A DNA stretch of 64,000 bases. It comes from Tolypothrix sp. PCC 7910 (GTDB taxonomy: Bacteria; Cyanobacteriota; Cyanobacteriia; Cyanobacteriales; Nostocaceae). The notes under the pieces are model-generated. The model was given only the letters and a program-made list of their open reading frames with translations. It did not search any database and was not told where the DNA came from. This document shows positions 27,281 to 36,830 of this stretch, piece by piece. Made by a program: the position numbers and the translations under genes. The first letter of the stretch is position 1. Each line of letters opens with the position of its first letter. Location: the NCBI RefSeq assembly GCF_011769525.1, contig NZ_CP050440.1:3349501-3413500 (forward strand), given 5' to 3'.

Positions 27281-28424
27281 TGAATTTACTGGTGTTTTTT
27301 TCAACAATTGATTTTTTTATAACCGTAATAGCAGCTAATGAAGCTTTAATCTTATTTTAGTTGAGCCACGTAGTAGCGCTCGTTAAAAGTGAATCATATT
27401 TTTCAAGATATAATCCTACTTCCTGCCAACGTCACAAAACAGGAAAGTCCCTCTTAAGCAATCTATAGCGCTAAGCTCACCCCTTCATCCTTATAAATTA
27501 TTACCTAGCAAATGTCATACAAGCTATTGATCTGCGATCGCTTACTATAAATGGACTTTTTTTGAATCTTTTTCAGTATTTACACGTAAATTTATATAAA
27601 AACTAGTAAATATATTGAGATTTTCCTCTATATATTTTTTCAGAAATATCATGATTAAAAACTCTAAAAATATAATCTAAGTAATCAAAAACTTTAATAA
27701 TAGTGATTTTCAGGATTTATCTTGAGATTTTTTTCTCAGTGCATTTTATTGTTTGCCAATAAATGCTGAGTGCTAAAAAATACTGTATAACTGAAAACGA
27801 GGGTGAATATTAGAAGTTTTCCCGGAAATGGCAATTCGACTTCAGGACTAGGGAAATATAAATAGTACGCCTAATGTGAATTAGAAACACCTCTTATGCC
27901 ATAAGGGTTTCTAGATTAGTCCAAAATCATTGTTTTGTGACTACCTACGAAATTATAAGGGTTTCAAGGCTTAATTCTCATTAAACGTTAAAAATACATT
28001 TCTGACTATGTCTTTAACTGGACAAGCAGATCGCAATTGCCTTTGTGTTTTCAATAAATTGTCTATGCAACCTAGTAATCTACTGTTTGCTTGGCTGAGA
28101 ATCATTGAGTGTCCTACGCACCAACAGCAGGATACCTTCCGGCTACAAGTCTTGGCATCGATATGGAAGCAAGCATCCCTAGCTTCTGTTAAGACAGCCT
28201 TTTTTCGTGTTTATCTGCAAACTCACTACTTATACCGATTATCTCATCCAAAATTTGCATTACTGGGCATTCGGCAAACTGGTACATCAAGAAGCAGAAC
28301 CTAACCTGTTTCTCGCAATCCAGTAAGAACCAGAACACTATCGCTCACAAGCGATTTAGTTCAGGGGGTAAGTTTTTCCAAGTTCGCCTTTAGCGATACT
28401 TTTATTTTCTGTGGAACGCAACTC
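27281..28424. other. 1.14-kb intergenic region
   Basis: AT-rich DNA with a TTCCTG/CAGGAA hairpin (27420-27450) and a TTTCCCGGAAA palindrome near 27820. A reading frame of 98 codons at 28008-28304 has no recognisable domain. No RNA gene was recognised. It probably includes the promoter region of the GGDEF regulator. Confidence 0.5.
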
Positions 28425-29447
28425 ATGTCAGGCATAAGCCCATTTCCTCTTTCTAAGCAACCGCCACTAATTTTAGTGGCTGATGATGACAAGACCATGC
28501 GAGTGCTGTTGCGTAAAGCTATGGAACAAGAAGGCTATCGGGTGGTTGAAGTCAATGATGGCCAACAGTGTCTAGATGCTTACGATACTATCAAACCGGA
28601 TATAGTCTTGCTAGATGCGGTAATGCCTGTCATGGATGGCTTTACCTGTTGTAAGCAATTGCTCAAGATTGCTAGAAATAACTTGATGTCAGCACTAGCC
28701 AGTTTTGATACAGATTCTGCTCTTGGCAATACAGTGATTTCTAAACTATGGGAGCGGACTCCCATATTGATGATTACTTGCTTAGATGATGAAGATTCTG
28801 TCAATCGTGCTTTTGAAGCTGGAGCGATGGATTACATAACTAAACCTATTCACTGGGCAGTTTTACGCCAGCGTTTACGACGGCTATTGCAACAGGCACA
28901 AGTATATAAACAATTAGAAGCGGCAAACCAAGCTTTACAGCATATTGCCAATGTTGATGGTTTAACAGGATTGGCTAATCGTCGCCGTTTTGATGATTAT
29001 TTAAATACTCAGTGGATTAATTTAGCGCAAGAGGAAGCACCTCTATCATTAATTTTATGTGATATCGACTTTTTTAAACTTTACAATGATAAATATGGTC
29101 ACCCAGCTGGAGATGTATGTCTACAAAAAGTGGGTGCTGTCTTAAGTCATACCGCCCAGAAAAATCACGATTTAGTAGCGCGTTACGGCGGTGAAGAATT
29201 TGCCGTGGTTATGCCTCATACCCATGCGTTTGGTGCAGTTCACGTTGCTGCTGCAATGCAAGCTGGAGTGAGAAATTTACAAATAACTCATGCAGGTTCA
29301 GAGGTTAGCCAATATGTCACATTAAGCATGGGTGTAGCGACTGTTATACCTACTTGGGAATCTTCTCCTGCAGATTTAATTGTGACGGCTGATAAGGCAC
29401 TTTACCAAGCAAAGGCAGAAGGACGCAATCGTATTATCCTCAAATGA
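28425..29447 (+). CDS. Response regulator with GGDEF diguanylate cyclase domain
   Basis: A 340-residue PleD-like protein. The receiver (about 14-158) has the acidic pair D20/D21 and phospho-acceptor D64 (LLDAVMP), and an insert of about 25 residues (85-110) before its fourth strand. The GGDEF domain (about 170-340) has the active-site motif GGEEF at 255-259, so it should make cyclic di-GMP from GTP. The inhibitory site is KNHD (246-249) instead of RxxD, so product feedback may be weakened. No sensor kinase is directly paired with it; the clock kinase sasA lies 420 bp downstream on the other strand. Confidence 0.92.
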   Translation: MSGISPFPLSKQPPLILVADDDKTMRVLLRKAMEQEGYRVVEVNDGQQCLDAYDTIKPDIVLLDAVMPVMDGFTCCKQLLKIARNNLMSALASFDTDSALGNTVISKLWERTPILMITCLDDEDSVNRAFEAGAMDYITKPIHWAVLRQRLRRLLQQAQVYKQLEAANQALQHIANVDGLTGLANRRRFDDYLNTQWINLAQEEAPLSLILCDIDFFKLYNDKYGHPAGDVCLQKVGAVLSHTAQKNHDLVARYGGEEFAVVMPHTHAFGAVHVAAAMQAGVRNLQITHAGSEVSQYVTLSMGVATVIPTWESSPADLIVTADKALYQAKAEGRNRIILK

Positions 29448-29468
29448 TTAATCAATAACGAGTGTGTC

Positions 29469-29500
29469 AATCCTAGGCTTTGACTCTAGGATTTTGCTTT
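29469..29500 (+). terminator. Intrinsic terminator of the GGDEF gene
   Basis: AATCCTAG and CTAGGATT form an 8-bp stem with a 9-base loop 22 bases after the stop codon, followed by TTGCTTTT. The rest of the gap to sasA holds TTTTTAA repeats (29644-29681) and no gene. Confidence 0.7.
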
Positions 29501-29869
29501 TAAATTTTAATTTAACAATAAAATTTTAATCATCAGTTTTAAGTTTAACGCCGTCAATATTCCAATAATATTTCAATTACTAATGCCCAGTCTCCAAAAT
29601 TCAGCAACAGATCCAAACTCAAAAAACCTTGCTACATATAGTTTTCTTAATTTTTAATTTTTAATTTTTAATTTTTAATTGGTATAAGATGATGAGGTGG
29701 GGATGCAAAGTTTTGCGTCCTTACAGATGATTGATATGGCACAAAAATTTATTGACTTGGTATTAGATGAAAAACCTTGAGAGCAAACTTTAAAATTGGA
29801 AATCTCAAGTCTTTTGCACAAGCCCAAGCTTAATAGAAAAGGCTCAATAAAAAATACAAAATTGTATGA

Positions 29870-31057
29870 CTAAGAAGGATAAACTGGCAAAGTGAAGTGA
29901 AACCATGCTCCACCATTAGGAACAGAGTCTACCCAAATCTGACCATAGTGCGCCCGAATAATCCGTTGGCATACGCAAAGACCAATACCATAACCTTCTG
30001 TACCTTCATCTCGTTGTAAACGGAAGTGGTTTTCAAAAATGCGATCGCGGTTTTCGTAAGGAATTCCTGGGCCAGTATCACCAATACTAATTTGCACTTT
30101 TTGAGTAGTACGATGTAGTCCTGTAAGACTAATTTTGCCACCCGCCGGCGTATATTTAATAGCATTATCCAACAGGTTGATCAACACTTGGTGAATACGC
30201 TCTGGATCGGCATAAACATAAGGTAAGTCTTGGGGGACATCTGTTTCTATCTGTTGAGATTTGGCAGTGTAGCGATCGCGCAATTCTTCCAATACATGGA
30301 AACAGAGTTTGCCGATTTCCATTTTTTGGGGTACTATTGGTAACTCTGTATCATTGCCCCTACCTACTTGCAAAAGATCCGTAATCATACGGTCAATTGT
30401 TTTAGTTTGAGTCCGGGCTTGCTTGAGTAAGTGCGCCGTCATTGCTGGTTTGAGGCGCTGGAATTGGCCAGTTTCGATATTGTAGTTAGATTGAAGCGTT
30501 TCTATGGCGATCGCAGCAGCAGTTAAAGGATTACGGAGGTCATGGGCCAGTACAGAGATTACCCTGTCTTTAAATTGCAACTGCTCGTGAAGTTTCTCTT
30601 GTTCCTGTTTCAAACGAAAAATTTCGTCCGAAAGGCGTATAAGTTCGGCGGAAACAGCAACGGAACTAATTGTAGATTTTGGTGCGACTACTCGACTATT
30701 GTCCTCTAGACGTTCTTGTAAATCTTCCTGTAATTTTAAATAGGCATCGACAGAAGCTTGCCAGCGAGGCCACCAATTTTTTAGTTGACCGATTATATTA
30801 CTACCAGCAATAATTTGCCTGGGTTCCGGGTGGATTTTGACTAAGGCTGGCGTTGCCACTAATTTAAAGTGTTCCGCCAAATAAGGTTGTTGTCCTACAT
30901 CAATGATTTGAAGTTCAAACTGATACCCAGCCTGTAATTCTTTTAAGTAAGCACGTATTCGCTGTACCTGTTGTCGGGACTTGGGCCGTCCATCAACAAA
31001 CAGCAACAGCTGGAGTGGAGCCTCAGAATAGATCGGCTGATCTTGGGAAACTGGCAT
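29870..31057 (-). CDS. sasA: Adaptive-response sensory kinase SasA, circadian clock output
   Basis: A 395-residue kinase. The first ~95 residues ([20 protein letters not shown] onwards) form the KaiB-like thioredoxin fold that binds KaiC. Then comes a coiled segment, the dimerisation domain with phospho-His H172 (AHDLRNPLT) and the ATPase with N, G1 and G2 boxes ([24 protein letters not shown]). SasA senses the KaiC state and phosphorylates RpaA to drive clock-controlled transcription. The ATG at 31057 is preferred to a TTG nine codons upstream. No kai gene or rpaA is near; the related regulator rpaB is 31 kb away. Divergent from an exported protein gene. Confidence 0.93.
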   Translation of the reverse strand: MPVSQDQPIYSEAPLQLLLFVDGRPKSRQQVQRIRAYLKELQAGYQFELQIIDVGQQPYLAEHFKLVATPALVKIHPEPRQIIAGSNIIGQLKNWWPRWQASVDAYLKLQEDLQERLEDNSRVVAPKSTISSVAVSAELIRLSDEIFRLKQEQEKLHEQLQFKDRVISVLAHDLRNPLTAAAIAIETLQSNYNIETGQFQRLKPAMTAHLLKQARTQTKTIDRMITDLLQVGRGNDTELPIVPQKMEIGKLCFHVLEELRDRYTAKSQQIETDVPQDLPYVYADPERIHQVLINLLDNAIKYTPAGGKISLTGLHRTTQKVQISIGDTGPGIPYENRDRIFENHFRLQRDEGTEGYGIGLCVCQRIIRAHYGQIWVDSVPNGGAWFHFTLPVYPS

Positions 31058-31203
31058 GTAATCGTGTTTCAGCACTGGTAACAACCCGGCGGCGCTTGAC
31101 AGAAAGTTTAAGATGGACTGACGCTGGTCGATGGTCGTTCTTTCTTTTAAATTTAATATCTATTTTAGATTTTTCCTACACCTATCAGTCCTGCATTTTT
31201 CAG

Positions 31204-32721
31204 ATGAGACACATCTTTTTCAGCTTTTTGCTACCTTTTTCCTTGGTTTCTGTTCCTGATAACCTTTCGAGCCTTAATGATCGCTCTGTATTATCAGCGA
31301 ATCTAAATCTGGCGGCAGTACCGACAAATGAGACATTTTATACTGCAGCCAGTCGAATGGTACAGCAACAGATTGATTTGATTGCCCGCATTGAACAAGC
31401 TATTACTACGCCCGATGCTAATCGGATGCGTTCGGTTCAAGGGCAATTAAATGTCTACACCAAGTTTGTAGACACTTTTCTCAACCGTCAATACAAAAGC
31501 CCCAAAACTTTATGTATGTCTAGAGTTGACGTTACGGAGAACTTGTCTTTTTTAGCCGAGCCATTAACTGAGTCACAAATAAAAATTTACTGCTCTTTGT
31601 ATGCTTCTAACCAAGAATTATTAAAACTTACCCCAGTAATAGATCGGGTATTATCCCGACGTGGGGAATTAAGCTTAGTCAGACCACTACCTTTAGTATC
31701 GGGAGAGCGACAATCAGATTCTGTGCTGGCGATCGCGCCGATGCAGCTTCCTCATCTGGATAAGCTGGCGACACCTTTTGCCACACAAGAACCAAATTTA
31801 TTTTCACCTCCACTACCTATTATCGGTAGAACTGCGAAAACTGCAATAGCAGATTATGTACCCCTTGTACAACCTGCGATCGCACCTCCTCCGGAAGCGC
31901 TGACAATTTTGGCAGATGCCAAGAAATATTTGACCGCAGCCCAGGTGGAATTCCCCTTAAAAAATCAATTTACTAATCCTCAGGAAACTTCTGCGGTACT
32001 TGACCACTTTAGCTACGACATCGATCCCCAAGAACCTCAAATTTACGCTGCGTTTTTGAAATTGCCCCGTACTGGCATTTTCCGCGTTTTACCTAATTCG
32101 GCTTACCAGCGTCCGCTTAATACTATCGATAACCGCTTGGCAGCTACTGTTAGTGAACGCTATCCTTTCCCTTTGTTGGGTGATCATCAAGGCGGGTTTA
32201 CTCCCAGTCTAGCACTTCAACTAGTTGGCGATCGCTTTGGTTTCAGACATCAAGGTGTAGATTACAGCTTCATGGTGGATTTGGGTGATATTCCCCTGAC
32301 CAAGTTAGATTCTCAGTTGCAAACCGTGGCCAAACCCACAAGAGAATTTTTTCTCACATACCAACCACCTAAGCAATTAGATGATTTACAAATGGAACGG
32401 CGACGCTTGTTGACAGGTAAAGACCAGAACTGGAATTTAAATCAAGTGATTTTGTCCAGCGCTAAAGCTCAATTAAATCATACCTACTTAGTGCGATCGC
32501 TACAATTTCAGTTACCAGACATAATTTTGAACAATAGAAAACTTACACCTCAAGAACGGCAATATTTAGGGCAAGCAGCACAACTACACAGTAGTGATAT
32601 CCTTCTAGCCTTTCGACCTGTTCGTCGTCGTTCTGATGGCAGTTACACTGTGCTGTGGCGAGTTTTAAATCAGTTTCCCGCGCCCCAAATCAATGACTTG
32701 GACAAATACAGCAGCAATTGA
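31204..32721 (+). CDS. Exported protein of unknown function
   Basis: About 505 residues. I do not recognise the family. The N-terminus (MRHIFFSFLLPFSLVSV) is a plausible signal peptide. The middle region is Pro-rich (about 180-260), and the C-terminal half has aromatic-rich stretches (YPFPLLGDHQGGFTPSLALQLV and FGFRHQGVDYSFMVDLGDIP) but no known catalytic motif. The open frame extends upstream to 31015 and would overlap sasA, so I choose the ATG at 31204, which creates a signal peptide. Its promoter probably lies between it and sasA, with which it is divergent. Confidence 0.6.
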   Translation: MRHIFFSFLLPFSLVSVPDNLSSLNDRSVLSANLNLAAVPTNETFYTAASRMVQQQIDLIARIEQAITTPDANRMRSVQGQLNVYTKFVDTFLNRQYKSPKTLCMSRVDVTENLSFLAEPLTESQIKIYCSLYASNQELLKLTPVIDRVLSRRGELSLVRPLPLVSGERQSDSVLAIAPMQLPHLDKLATPFATQEPNLFSPPLPIIGRTAKTAIADYVPLVQPAIAPPPEALTILADAKKYLTAAQVEFPLKNQFTNPQETSAVLDHFSYDIDPQEPQIYAAFLKLPRTGIFRVLPNSAYQRPLNTIDNRLAATVSERYPFPLLGDHQGGFTPSLALQLVGDRFGFRHQGVDYSFMVDLGDIPLTKLDSQLQTVAKPTREFFLTYQPPKQLDDLQMERRRLLTGKDQNWNLNQVILSSAKAQLNHTYLVRSLQFQLPDIILNNRKLTPQERQYLGQAAQLHSSDILLAFRPVRRRSDGSYTVLWRVLNQFPAPQINDLDKYSSN

Positions 32722-32848
32722 TGATAGCTGTTACATTTTGTAATCCTAAATCTTGGCTCAGTGTTTTTGCTGGTGACATTGATATTAAGAATGACTAAAA
32801 ATTTAATCAAAGATATAATTTGTTCCTAAATTTTTGGTCATTAAAATT

Positions 32849-33847
32849 ATGATTAATTTTAGCGTGGCTATATGTACATTTAATGGCGAAAAACGTTTAC
32901 CTGATGTTTTAGATAAGCTCAAAGATTGTTGTACATATACCGCGCAGTTAGGGATAGAGACTGAACCAATAAATTGGGAAATACTTGTTATTGATAACAA
33001 TAGCAAAGATAATACAGCCCAAGTAGTTCAAGAATACCAAGCAAATTGGCCTGCTGATTATCCACTTAAATATTACTTAGAAACCCAGCAAGGATTAAGC
33101 TATGCGCGAGAACGTGCTATCCAAGAAGCAGAAGGTACATTGATCGGCTTTCTCGATGATGATAATTTACCAACTCCTAATTGGGTAGCATCTGCCTATA
33201 ATTTTGGCAAAAATCATCCTCAAGCCGGGGCTTATGGTGGCAGAATTTACGGAGATTATGAAGTTAAACCACCTCATAACTTCGATAGGATTAGTCTGTT
33301 TTTAGCTATAGGTGGTAGTAGTAAAACTATTTGCTATACTGCACCAGAAAACAGCTTGTATTTTAAAAAAGTTCTGCCTGCAGGTGCAGGATTAGTAGTA
33401 CGTAAACAAGCTTGGATCGAAAATGTTCCTAAAACTCTTTTTTTCCACGGTCGAGTAAATGGTTCATTGGTTACTGCTGAAGATATAGAAGCATTAACTC
33501 ATATTAAAAAAGCAGGTTGGGAAATTTGGCATAATGCCGAGATGGAAATTTATCACCGGATTCCTAAGCAGCGTTTAGAAAAAGAATATTTGTTTAAATT
33601 AATGCGTGGTATAGGATTAAGCCGACATTACACGCGGATGCTAGATTTACAAATTTGGCAGCAACCTTTTGTTTCTCTAGCTTATATGGCTAACGATATC
33701 CGCAAAATTTTTCTCCATTGGTTCAAATATCGCTTAGTTCTAAAAAATGATCTTGTAGCTGCTTGTGAGTTGGAACTTTTAATTGGAGCTTTTCTTAGCC
33801 CCTTTTATATTTATAAAAGATATTTATTAAATTTCAATAATAATTAA
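32849..33847 (+). CDS. GT2 glycosyltransferase, HpsE-like (hormogonium polysaccharide type)
   Basis: A 332-residue inverting glycosyltransferase of family 2. The nucleotide-sugar site is shown by AICTFNGEKRLPDVLDKL at the N-terminus, the ILVIDNNSKDNT loop and the metal-binding DDDN (FLDDDNLPTPNW). A C-terminal hydrophobic patch could bind the membrane. The sequence reminds me strongly of HpsE, which helps to make the polysaccharide secreted by motile hormogonia in Nostoc, but paralogues exist, so I give no symbol. The ATG at 32849 is chosen over a TTG five codons upstream. A second glycosyltransferase follows after 82 bp. Confidence 0.8.
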   Translation: MINFSVAICTFNGEKRLPDVLDKLKDCCTYTAQLGIETEPINWEILVIDNNSKDNTAQVVQEYQANWPADYPLKYYLETQQGLSYARERAIQEAEGTLIGFLDDDNLPTPNWVASAYNFGKNHPQAGAYGGRIYGDYEVKPPHNFDRISLFLAIGGSSKTICYTAPENSLYFKKVLPAGAGLVVRKQAWIENVPKTLFFHGRVNGSLVTAEDIEALTHIKKAGWEIWHNAEMEIYHRIPKQRLEKEYLFKLMRGIGLSRHYTRMLDLQIWQQPFVSLAYMANDIRKIFLHWFKYRLVLKNDLVAACELELLIGAFLSPFYIYKRYLLNFNNN

Positions 33848-33929
33848 ATTTATAAACTTCTAGAATTTGGCTTAGAGTTTCGCTGGGTCAAGATGATTAG
33901 GCAAATTATTTTGATAAGTTAATTTAACT

Positions 33930-34811
33930 ATGCAACTTCAGCCGGAAACAGCTTCAACCATTAAGAATATTACCCAGGATAGCAGTGATGAAAATTCTCT
34001 AGTTAAGTGTATTAGTAGAGTCTTCATTATTGCCTATAAAGAATCTACTCAGGAGTTAGAAGAATTATTAACAAATCAAGGGTTTACCAGCGAAGTTCTC
34101 AGACAGGAACGTAAACCAGAATATCAAAGCTACTCTCGGAGTTATCTCTGTCTTTTAAACCATCGTACAGCTTGGGAAAGGGCGATTCAAGAAACTCAAT
34201 CAACGATGATTATTGAGGCAGATTTTGTACCAGTAGTTAATTTTGGCAAGCTACCTTTACCCTTTAATCCTCACCAAAGTAATGTAGGAATTAGCTGGCT
34301 ATACACTTGTGCGCCACAGATATATTACGTTTCACCTGATGGTTATGCTGAAGGCTTTTCTGCTTCAACTGTAGCTTATATTGTCACTCCTGAAAGTGCC
34401 CGATTTTTGATAGAACTGGCGGAAGAAATTCGCACCCAGGTAGGAGAAACTAACTATTCAAGTTGGGACTCAACTATCGATAGTTTTCTCCGACGTAAAG
34501 GGCTGAAGAACTATATTCCTTGGCGAAACTATGGCGAACATGGAGGATTACCAAATCCAGAGCATCATAAGCATAATCTCAGTAAAACTCATCGTGCTGA
34601 TGTCCTCTACGGTAAACTTGCTTTCATACCCTTGTATGCTGTTCAAAATAGTAAACTCAATTTGTTTGGGGTAAGATTTTGGGCAAGAGTTAAAGGTATT
34701 GCCCGTCTGGGAACTGGACGCTTTCTGCGAGTCAAAGTTCTCCAAGGTTCTAACTTTCCTATGCGGCTACTCTGGTTTGCAATTTTGAGACAGTTAACAT
34801 GGAATATTTAA
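33930..34811 (+). CDS. Putative LPS-type glycosyltransferase (GT25-like)
   Basis: A 293-residue protein with features of family 25 LPS glycosyltransferases: an ISRVFIIAYKES strand near residue 30, SRSYLCLLNHRTAWERAIQE (a conserved SH-like acceptor helix, about 70-90) and MIIEADFVPV (an ExD-type metal motif, about 95-105). It probably transfers a sugar in surface glycan assembly together with the GT2 gene upstream (82-bp gap, same strand). The assignment rests on motif resemblance only, so the exact family is uncertain. Confidence 0.6.
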   Translation: MQLQPETASTIKNITQDSSDENSLVKCISRVFIIAYKESTQELEELLTNQGFTSEVLRQERKPEYQSYSRSYLCLLNHRTAWERAIQETQSTMIIEADFVPVVNFGKLPLPFNPHQSNVGISWLYTCAPQIYYVSPDGYAEGFSASTVAYIVTPESARFLIELAEEIRTQVGETNYSSWDSTIDSFLRRKGLKNYIPWRNYGEHGGLPNPEHHKHNLSKTHRADVLYGKLAFIPLYAVQNSKLNLFGVRFWARVKGIARLGTGRFLRVKVLQGSNFPMRLLWFAILRQLTWNI

Positions 34812-35071
34812 CAAAATGAAGTAGCCTCGATGAAAAAATTTCACAAGCGTTACATGGAAGTTGGAATGGGATTTTTACTCAGCACGAGCTCAACATCCCA
34901 CTACCGCTAACAGCACTTTCAAGCTAAGTAACAGGGAAATCCCCATCCATCCATTCATTCATAGAATAATCAAATCTTAAAAGTCTTCTCCGTGAAATTT
35001 CATACTCAAATTTGAACTGGAGTTCATAGTCTGCGCTAGGGTAGGAATTGACACTAGATTTGTGATTTCCT

Positions 35072-36487
35072 GTGCTGCCTTGTAAACGTCCGGCTATATT
35101 TCTGAGTGTGGCTGTTTTACTCACTTCTTTAACAGCCTGCGCTAACAGTCCCACTGCCAAAAATCTTGAGCAGTCTTTGGCGGCTGATCCTCAGTTGCAA
35201 AATAACCCAGTTGTGTTTGGAGAAGCTAAGGATAGCCAACAGCAAGCACAGCAGAACGAATCAACAGTTAAATTACCAACTGATTTTCCGCAAGATATTC
35301 CTTTATATCCCAACGCCAAATTAGAAGCAGTTACACCACCTAGCGGTGCAGAAAACGGCACATCCACTCGCTGGCTAAGTTCTGACCCCAGCAATTTTAT
35401 TGCCAACTTCTACCGCCAACAATTGCAGGCGAACAATTGGCAAATTGTACAACAACCGACAGATGATTTAGGAGGCGTTTTTGAGGCGCGTCGCAATGAT
35501 TTGCAGGTGAAGGTTTCTATTCAAGCTCAATCAGTAACTAACCCTACACCAAATCAACCACAAACAGCCACCCAATTACTAATTGAGTATCTTCCCGCAA
35601 CCACAGCCACGGTACAACCTACACAAACTACTAATCCTAGCGAAACTACTACCACCACAACTTCTAGCGATATTCCCCAACCTGGTAATCCAGAATTTAT
35701 TGGCCCTGTACTACCTGCAAATGTGGCGACACAGCCAGCAAGCACATCTAATAGCCAACAGGTGGCGACAGTTATCGCAGAAGCTCAAGAATTTAGCGAT
35801 TTGAATAAAGTACCTCAAGAACTACGACGACACATTCAAGATTTAGAAAAATTAGGAGTTTTATCTCCAGACTCTTCAGTTAATAAGAGCAACTCCAATA
35901 CTACAAGTAACCTATTTGCGCCTAGTAAAACCATAAATCGTAGAGAATATGCTCGTTGGCTAGTGGCTGCTAATAATGCCATGTATGCTAATAACCCAGC
36001 TAAACAGATTCGCTTAGCATCAGAAAGCGCTCAACCTGCTTTTAGTGATGTGTCTGCCAAAGACTCTGATTTTCCTGTGATTCAAGGATTAGCCGAAGCC
36101 GGATTAATTCCGAGTCCCTTGTCTGGGGATACTACAGCAGTTTTATTCCGTCCTGATGCACCCCTAACAAGGGAGCAGTTGCTACTGTGGAAATTACCTT
36201 TAGATACTCGCCAAGCTTTACCATCAGCGAATTTAGAGGTGGTGAGGCAAACTTGGGGTTTTCAAGATGCAGGGAAAATTGACCCGAAAGCTTTAAGAGC
36301 TGTAGTAGCTGATTACCAAAATGGCGAACAATCAAATATTCGCCGTGTATTTGGCTATACAACTCTATTCCAACCAAAAAAACCTGTCACTCGCGCTGAA
36401 GCGGCGGCGGCTTTGTGGTACTTCGGCATTCAGGGTGAAGGAATATCGGCTGTTGATGCTTTGAAGTTAAAGCGTCCCCAAACTTGA
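35072..36487 (+). CDS. SLH-domain lipoprotein
   Basis: A 471-residue exported protein. A short basic start is followed by the lipobox LTSLTAC, with the lipidated Cys at 23. Residues about 65-170 form a domain seen in cyanobacterial lipoproteins (FPQDIPLYPNAKL, then FYRQQLQANNWQIVQQ). A Thr-rich linker (TTATVQPTQTT) follows, and two or three SLH-like units lie in the C-terminal 220 residues (INRREYARWLV, AFSDVSAKDSDFPVIQGLAEAGLI, LTREQLLLWKL, KPVTRAEAAAALWYFG). It would sit on a membrane and bind cell-wall polymer. The start is GTG at 35072. Confidence 0.78.
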   Translation: MLPCKRPAIFLSVAVLLTSLTACANSPTAKNLEQSLAADPQLQNNPVVFGEAKDSQQQAQQNESTVKLPTDFPQDIPLYPNAKLEAVTPPSGAENGTSTRWLSSDPSNFIANFYRQQLQANNWQIVQQPTDDLGGVFEARRNDLQVKVSIQAQSVTNPTPNQPQTATQLLIEYLPATTATVQPTQTTNPSETTTTTTSSDIPQPGNPEFIGPVLPANVATQPASTSNSQQVATVIAEAQEFSDLNKVPQELRRHIQDLEKLGVLSPDSSVNKSNSNTTSNLFAPSKTINRREYARWLVAANNAMYANNPAKQIRLASESAQPAFSDVSAKDSDFPVIQGLAEAGLIPSPLSGDTTAVLFRPDAPLTREQLLLWKLPLDTRQALPSANLEVVRQTWGFQDAGKIDPKALRAVVADYQNGEQSNIRRVFGYTTLFQPKKPVTRAEAAAALWYFGIQGEGISAVDALKLKRPQT

Positions 36488-36830
36488 TACTTGATTGCCG
36501 ATTCATGTCTTACTTAAGTAAGATAGCTCACTTTACCATGCGGGCTACAAACTGTACTGATATTTGGCATGAAAGTCTAAAAATTTTTTGTAAAAAAAAT
36601 GTAGTCCGTATATAAAAATTCGGTGAATTTAGGCACTTACAGCATTTTTAGCTTATATTTTGGAAGTAATAAAAATTTTAGATTGTCTCATTAAAAACAC
36701 GTAAATGAGTTTGAAGATTTGAAGTCAAAGCTGGATTTTGCCAGATTTCTAACCCATACCAGTAGATCCATTGAGATACTTGGCATTTTTTAATTAAGAC
36801 GTACCAAATTATAACCAGAGTTGCACGATC
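36488..36830. other. 340-bp intergenic region
   Basis: A 16-bp perfect palindrome, TCTTACTTAAGTAAGA (36508-36523), follows the SLH lipoprotein stop by 20 bases and may close its transcript. The rest is AT-rich and probably contains the promoter of the GDSL gene. No gene. Confidence 0.5.

Noticed and set aside
28008-28304. 98-codon plus-strand frame before the GGDEF gene
   Set aside because: Has an ATG but no ribosome-binding site and no recognisable motif. It could be real, but I cannot support it.
34924-35160. 78-codon minus-strand frame overlapping the start of the SLH lipoprotein
   Set aside because: It overlaps the signal peptide region of a well-supported gene and has no recognisable features.
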